Positions 63,759-64,000 of a stretch of 64,000 bases of DNA are shown here, piece after piece. The stretch spans positions 124,001-188,000 of the forward strand of contig NZ_FOMO01000003.1 in NCBI RefSeq assembly GCF_900112645.1, given 5' to 3'. Made by a program: the position numbers and the translations under genes. The notes beneath the pieces are model-generated. The model was not told the DNA's origin. It worked only from the letters and a program-made list of their open reading frames with translations, and searched no databases. Source of the DNA: Phytopseudomonas straminea (GTDB lineage: Bacteria; Pseudomonadota; Gammaproteobacteria; Pseudomonadales; Pseudomonadaceae). Each line of letters opens with the position of its first letter. The first letter of the stretch is position 1.

Positions 63759-64000
63759 TCACCTCCGAACAAATTCGCAGGTGGTTTCAATGTGATGCTT
63801 CATTGAGTATTTCTTCACTTGCCCTAATCCGGGAAATGGATTTCCATGAAGATTTAATAGCTCATTGAGTCCTGTTGTTCTAACGAAAATCCCTGGATTT
63901 TTATTTATGTATTCATGGACTTTATCAAGCGCCGACTTAAATTTCCCCCCTGGGTTTGCAGGCGAATCGTCATTGAAAGACGAAAAGTGCCGAACGTACA
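63759..64000 (-). CDS. 3' end of an unrecognised gene upstream of the RES gene (partial)
   Basis: The last 79 codons of a minus-strand frame run from the window edge to TGA at 63759-63761, immediately before the RES ATG. The Shine-Dalgarno ggagg of the RES gene lies inside this gene's 3' end, so the two are translationally linked. The translated tail includes KFKSALDKVHEYINKNP, LNELLNLHGNPFPGLG and a C-terminal CEFVRR. No family is recognised. The AT-rich codon use equals that of the RES gene. It may be the antitoxin, sensor or another part of the module. Confidence 0.65.
   Translation of the reverse strand, partial: YVRHFSSFNDDSPANPGGKFKSALDKVHEYINKNPGIFVRTTGLNELLNLHGNPFPGLGQVKKYSMKHHIETTCEFVRR

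Noticed and set aside
1..64000. CRISPR arrays, rRNA, tRNA, prophage or complete insertion sequences
   Set aside because: No regularly spaced repeats, no tRNA-like cloverleaf with CCA-type acceptor and TTCGA arm, and no transposase or phage structural gene were seen; only MITE-like and REP-like elements are present.

Overview
The window reads as a chromosomal segment of a Pseudomonas, probably from the broad P. aeruginosa / P. mendocina / P. oleovorans part of the genus. The basis is the gene content and order (nadA end, bepA, tusA-like, bcp, gcvR, dapA, bamC; a DUF1993-phaJ-lipase block beside tandem fadD2-fadD1; a ccoM gene for cbb3 oxidase), high GC with GC-rich third positions, and several Pseudomonas-type intergenic palindromes. 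No rRNA, tRNA or CRISPR array was seen.

Region by region. 1-6.5 kb: core block with envelope quality control (bepA, bamC), sulfur relay, peroxiredoxin, gcvR, lysine and purine synthesis (dapA, a long-form purC); a small MITE-like element sits exactly at the bepA stop codon. 6.5-8.4 kb: orphan serine recombinase and a serine/threonine dehydratase. 8.8-14 kb: proline use (putA, putP) and a VF530 protein. 14-22.6 kb: a large penicillin-binding-protein-like enzyme, aldo/keto reductase, rapA, alkB. 22.8-23.1 kb: a 38-residue ccoM gene behind two FNR/ANR-type palindromes. 23.3-26.3 kb: FUSC/DUF1656/HlyD efflux operon. 26.5-30.2 kb: cytosine permease, PucR regulator and deaminase in one operon with overlapping genes. 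30.5-32.5 kb: VOC protein, tautomerase-like protein and GntR regulator behind a clean palindrome. 32.6-38.7 kb: fatty-acid block (DUF1993, phaJ, lipase, fadD2, fadD1). 38.7-45.3 kb: uvsE, then a PhnDCEE-type ABC transporter divergent from selD-mnmH, suggesting selenium uptake. 45.3-50.7 kb: transporters with MarR and LysR regulators. 50.8-56.5 kb: chorismate mutase, a soluble two-PAS chemoreceptor, a response regulator and hybrid kinase that overlap tail to tail, ProQ, a lipoprotein. 56.6-62.3 kb: alcohol dehydrogenase with an Lrp regulator, then a LuxR regulator divergent from a nitrilase-family hydrolase and an APC permease.

From about 62.7 kb to the end the sequence turns visibly AT-rich. 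It carries a zinc-ribbon RES-domain protein and, directly upstream and apparently cotranscribed, the 3' end of an unrecognised gene. This is the most likely accessory island (toxin or defence type) in the window; its other half lies beyond the right edge.
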